Source: G963720515 sp963720515
Lineage (GTDB): Bacteria; Actinomycetota; Thermoleophilia; Gaiellales; Gaiellaceae
DNA length: 64,000 nucleotides
NCBI GenBank assembly: GCA_963720515.1
Contig: OY970397.1
Coordinates: 2,046,001-2,110,000 of the forward strand
Direction: 5' to 3'
Shown: positions 62,576 to 64,000 of the stretch, in pieces
How the letters are laid out: every line of letters starts with the position of its first letter
Position numbering within the stretch: the stretch's first letter is position 1
Position numbers and translations under genes: made by a program
Notes under the pieces: model-generated
Told to the model about the DNA's origin: nothing
The model's database searches: none
The model's input: only the letters and a program-made list of their open reading frames with translations

Positions 62576-63238
62576 GTGGGAGGGCTCACCGACACCGTCA
62601 CGACGTGGATCGGCGACTACGGGCTGTACGCGATCTTCCTGCTCTCCGTCGTGGACGCGATCCTGCCCGCGGCGAGCGAAGTGGTCATGGTCTACGGCGG
62701 CGCGCTCGCGGCGGGGGCGTTCGCCGGGCACCAGGTCACGCTCTTCGGGGAGCCACTCGAGTCCACCTGGGCCGCGTACCTCGCGGTCGCCCTCGCCGGG
62801 ACGATCGGCTACGTGCTCGGCGCGATCCTCGGCTGGGCGATCGGCCGCTACGGCGGCCACGCGTACCTGGAGCGCCACGGCCGCTGGCTCCACGTGACCC
62901 CGGAGCGGCTGGACAAGGCGGAGCGCTGGTTCGAGCGCTGGGGCGACGTCACCGTCCTCGCCGGACGGTGCCTGCCCGTCGTGCGCTCGTTCATCTCGAT
63001 CCCGGCAGGGATCGCCGAGATGCCGCTCCGCCGCTACACGGTGTTGACGACGATCGGGAGCGTGCCCTGGTACTTCGGCCTCGCGGCCATCGGCGTCGCG
63101 CTCGGCGCGAGCTGGGAGCGCTTCCACGAGTCGTCCCGCTTCGTCGACTACCTCATCGTCGCGCTCGTCGTCGCGGGTCTCTTCCTGCTAGTGGTGCGCC
63201 ACCGAAAGCGCCGGCTCCGGCGCCGGGCGGCGGAGTAA
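62576..63238 (+). CDS. DedA-family membrane protein
   Basis: 220 residues from GTG, TAGACT 9 bases upstream. DedA/SNARE-associated features: VVDAILPAASEVVMVYGGAL, GYVLGAILGWAIGRYGG, and the conserved GRCLPVVRSFISIPAGIAEM. Family members flip undecaprenyl phosphate or phospholipids. The basic tail RHRKRRLRRR faces the cytoplasm. Confidence 0.92.
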   Translation: MGGLTDTVTTWIGDYGLYAIFLLSVVDAILPAASEVVMVYGGALAAGAFAGHQVTLFGEPLESTWAAYLAVALAGTIGYVLGAILGWAIGRYGGHAYLERHGRWLHVTPERLDKAERWFERWGDVTVLAGRCLPVVRSFISIPAGIAEMPLRRYTVLTTIGSVPWYFGLAAIGVALGASWERFHESSRFVDYLIVALVVAGLFLLVVRHRKRRLRRRAAE

Positions 63239-63318
63239 AGATCGTGTCAGTTCCGCTGGAACTCGCGGCGTCGGTCTGCTTCACTAAAACGCTCTGCACC
63301 GCTCGGCCAGCACACATC

Positions 63319-64000
63319 TGAGGAGGGGTCTCGTCGCCGCAACCGTCGCGGCTGCGGGCGTGCTCCTGTGCGCGCCCTCGGCGTTCGCCACCTGGAGCGG
63401 CGACTTCACCGGCGACAAGCGCACGGACGTCCTGACGTACACGTCGGCGGGCAACCTCCTGCGCGTCGCCGCGTCGAGCCCCAACGGGCGTATCGACCAG
63501 AAGCAATGGGGCGACCTGGCCGACGGGCCGACCTGGAAGACGATCCTGACCGGGGACTTCAACGGGGACGGCCGGGACGACGTCGCCGCCGGCGCGTTCG
63601 ACGGCCAGTGGACGGTCGGCATCTCGAACCGCCGGTCGTTCGACCTTTCGAGCTGGGGCACACTCCCGCCGCTCGATTCACATCGTGGATCGCGGAGATG
63701 GTCGGCGACTTCAACCACGACGGGAAGGACGACATCGTCGCCTCGTCGCTCGACACCGGCGACTGGTACGTCCTCCGCTCGACCGGAACCAGCTTCGTCG
63801 CCGAGCTCTGGGGCGCATGGCCGATCGGTTTCTGGCGCGACCAGCTCGTCGGCGACTTCAACAAGGACGGCCTGGACGACGTCGCTGCCCGCAACGGCCG
63901 ACACCGGTGCCTGGATCGTCGAGGTGTCGAACGGCACCGCGTTCACGACGAGCCCGGACTGGGGGATTTTCCCCGTCCCCGACACCTGGACGGATTTCAA
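63319..64000 (+). CDS. Exported FG-GAP/VCBS repeat protein (3' truncated, two apparent frameshifts)
   Basis: A signal-like helix (AATVAAAGVLLCAPSAFA) leads into tandem repeats with calcium-type DxDxDG loops: GDFTGDKRTDVLTY, GDFNGDGRDDVAAG, GDFNHDGKDDIVAS and GDFNKDGLDDVAAR. Frames change near 63675 and 63895. The start codon is unclear; no good start follows the GAGGAGG at 63319. The window ends inside the gene. Such beta-propeller repeats occur in secreted adhesins and carbohydrate-binding proteins. Confidence 0.75.

Overview
The window is about 64 kb of very GC-rich, gene-dense bacterial DNA. Gene content points to a high-GC actinobacterium-like organism, most plausibly class Thermoleophilia (Gaiellales or Solirubrobacterales relatives). 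This is inferred from family combinations, not from a search. Supporting signs are futalosine-type menaquinone genes, a QcrABC-type cytochrome bc complex, CIRCE-controlled groESL, DtxR and PaaR-type regulators, Tat-secreted proteins and many GTG/TTG starts. No rRNA, CRISPR array, prophage or transposase was seen. One tRNA (Arg) is present. No gene-free stretch exceeds 300 bases.

Layout. 1-6.1 kb: a partial HD-GYP protein, a small unknown gene among GCAACAG palindromes, then lipB and a 2-oxoacid dehydrogenase operon (E1alpha, E1beta, E2) on the minus strand. 6.1-10.8 kb: ASCH, Nudix, potassium channel and MFS genes, then groESL with two CIRCE operators and a strong terminator. 10.8-18.3 kb: a frameshifted secreted protein, ygfZ, tRNA-Arg, a Rieske ferredoxin, an ornithine-cyclodeaminase homologue, dtxR, mqnD, a lipoprotein and a thiolase. 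18.3-34.3 kb: a possible structured RNA, then fatty/aromatic acid catabolism (aldehyde dehydrogenase, crotonases, paaG, paaABCD with a TetR/PaaR-type regulator), running into a second 2-oxoacid dehydrogenase operon that also carries a HIRAN-domain gene. 34.3-44 kb: envelope and secreted functions (CHRD protein, alkaline-phosphatase-type hydrolase, pcm, GtrA, two polytopic glycosyltransferase-like proteins, YmdB-type phosphoesterase, M23- and M15-type peptidases). 44-49.5 kb: SDR, hyuAB and an acyl-CoA dehydrogenase. 49.7-60.8 kb: hemB, then a respiratory-quinone block (ubiD, qcrABC, ubiX, menG, polyprenyl synthase, mqnE, mqnA, mqnC). 60.9-64 kb: a C5-epimerase-like exported protein, DedA, and a truncated FG-GAP protein.

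How it fits together. The quinone block would make menaquinone by the futalosine route and supply the bc complex encoded in its middle. mqnD lies 42 kb away. mqnB, the UbiA-type prenyltransferase and paaE are not in the window. Lipoate transfer (LipB) sits next to the lipoyl-bearing E2.

Three non-coding signals stand out. First, a dispersed promoter-plus-short-ORF element occurs in two inverted copies (about 12.9 kb and 58.9 kb), one of them just upstream of mqnA. Second, a TAnnnT box lies 6-9 bases before many start codons, consistent with widespread leaderless transcription. Third, a strongly folding intergenic segment lies at 18.4-18.6 kb.

About 20 apparent single-base frameshifts, several in essential genes such as hemB and menG, suggest residual indel errors in the assembly. 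Genes affected are described as single genes and marked.
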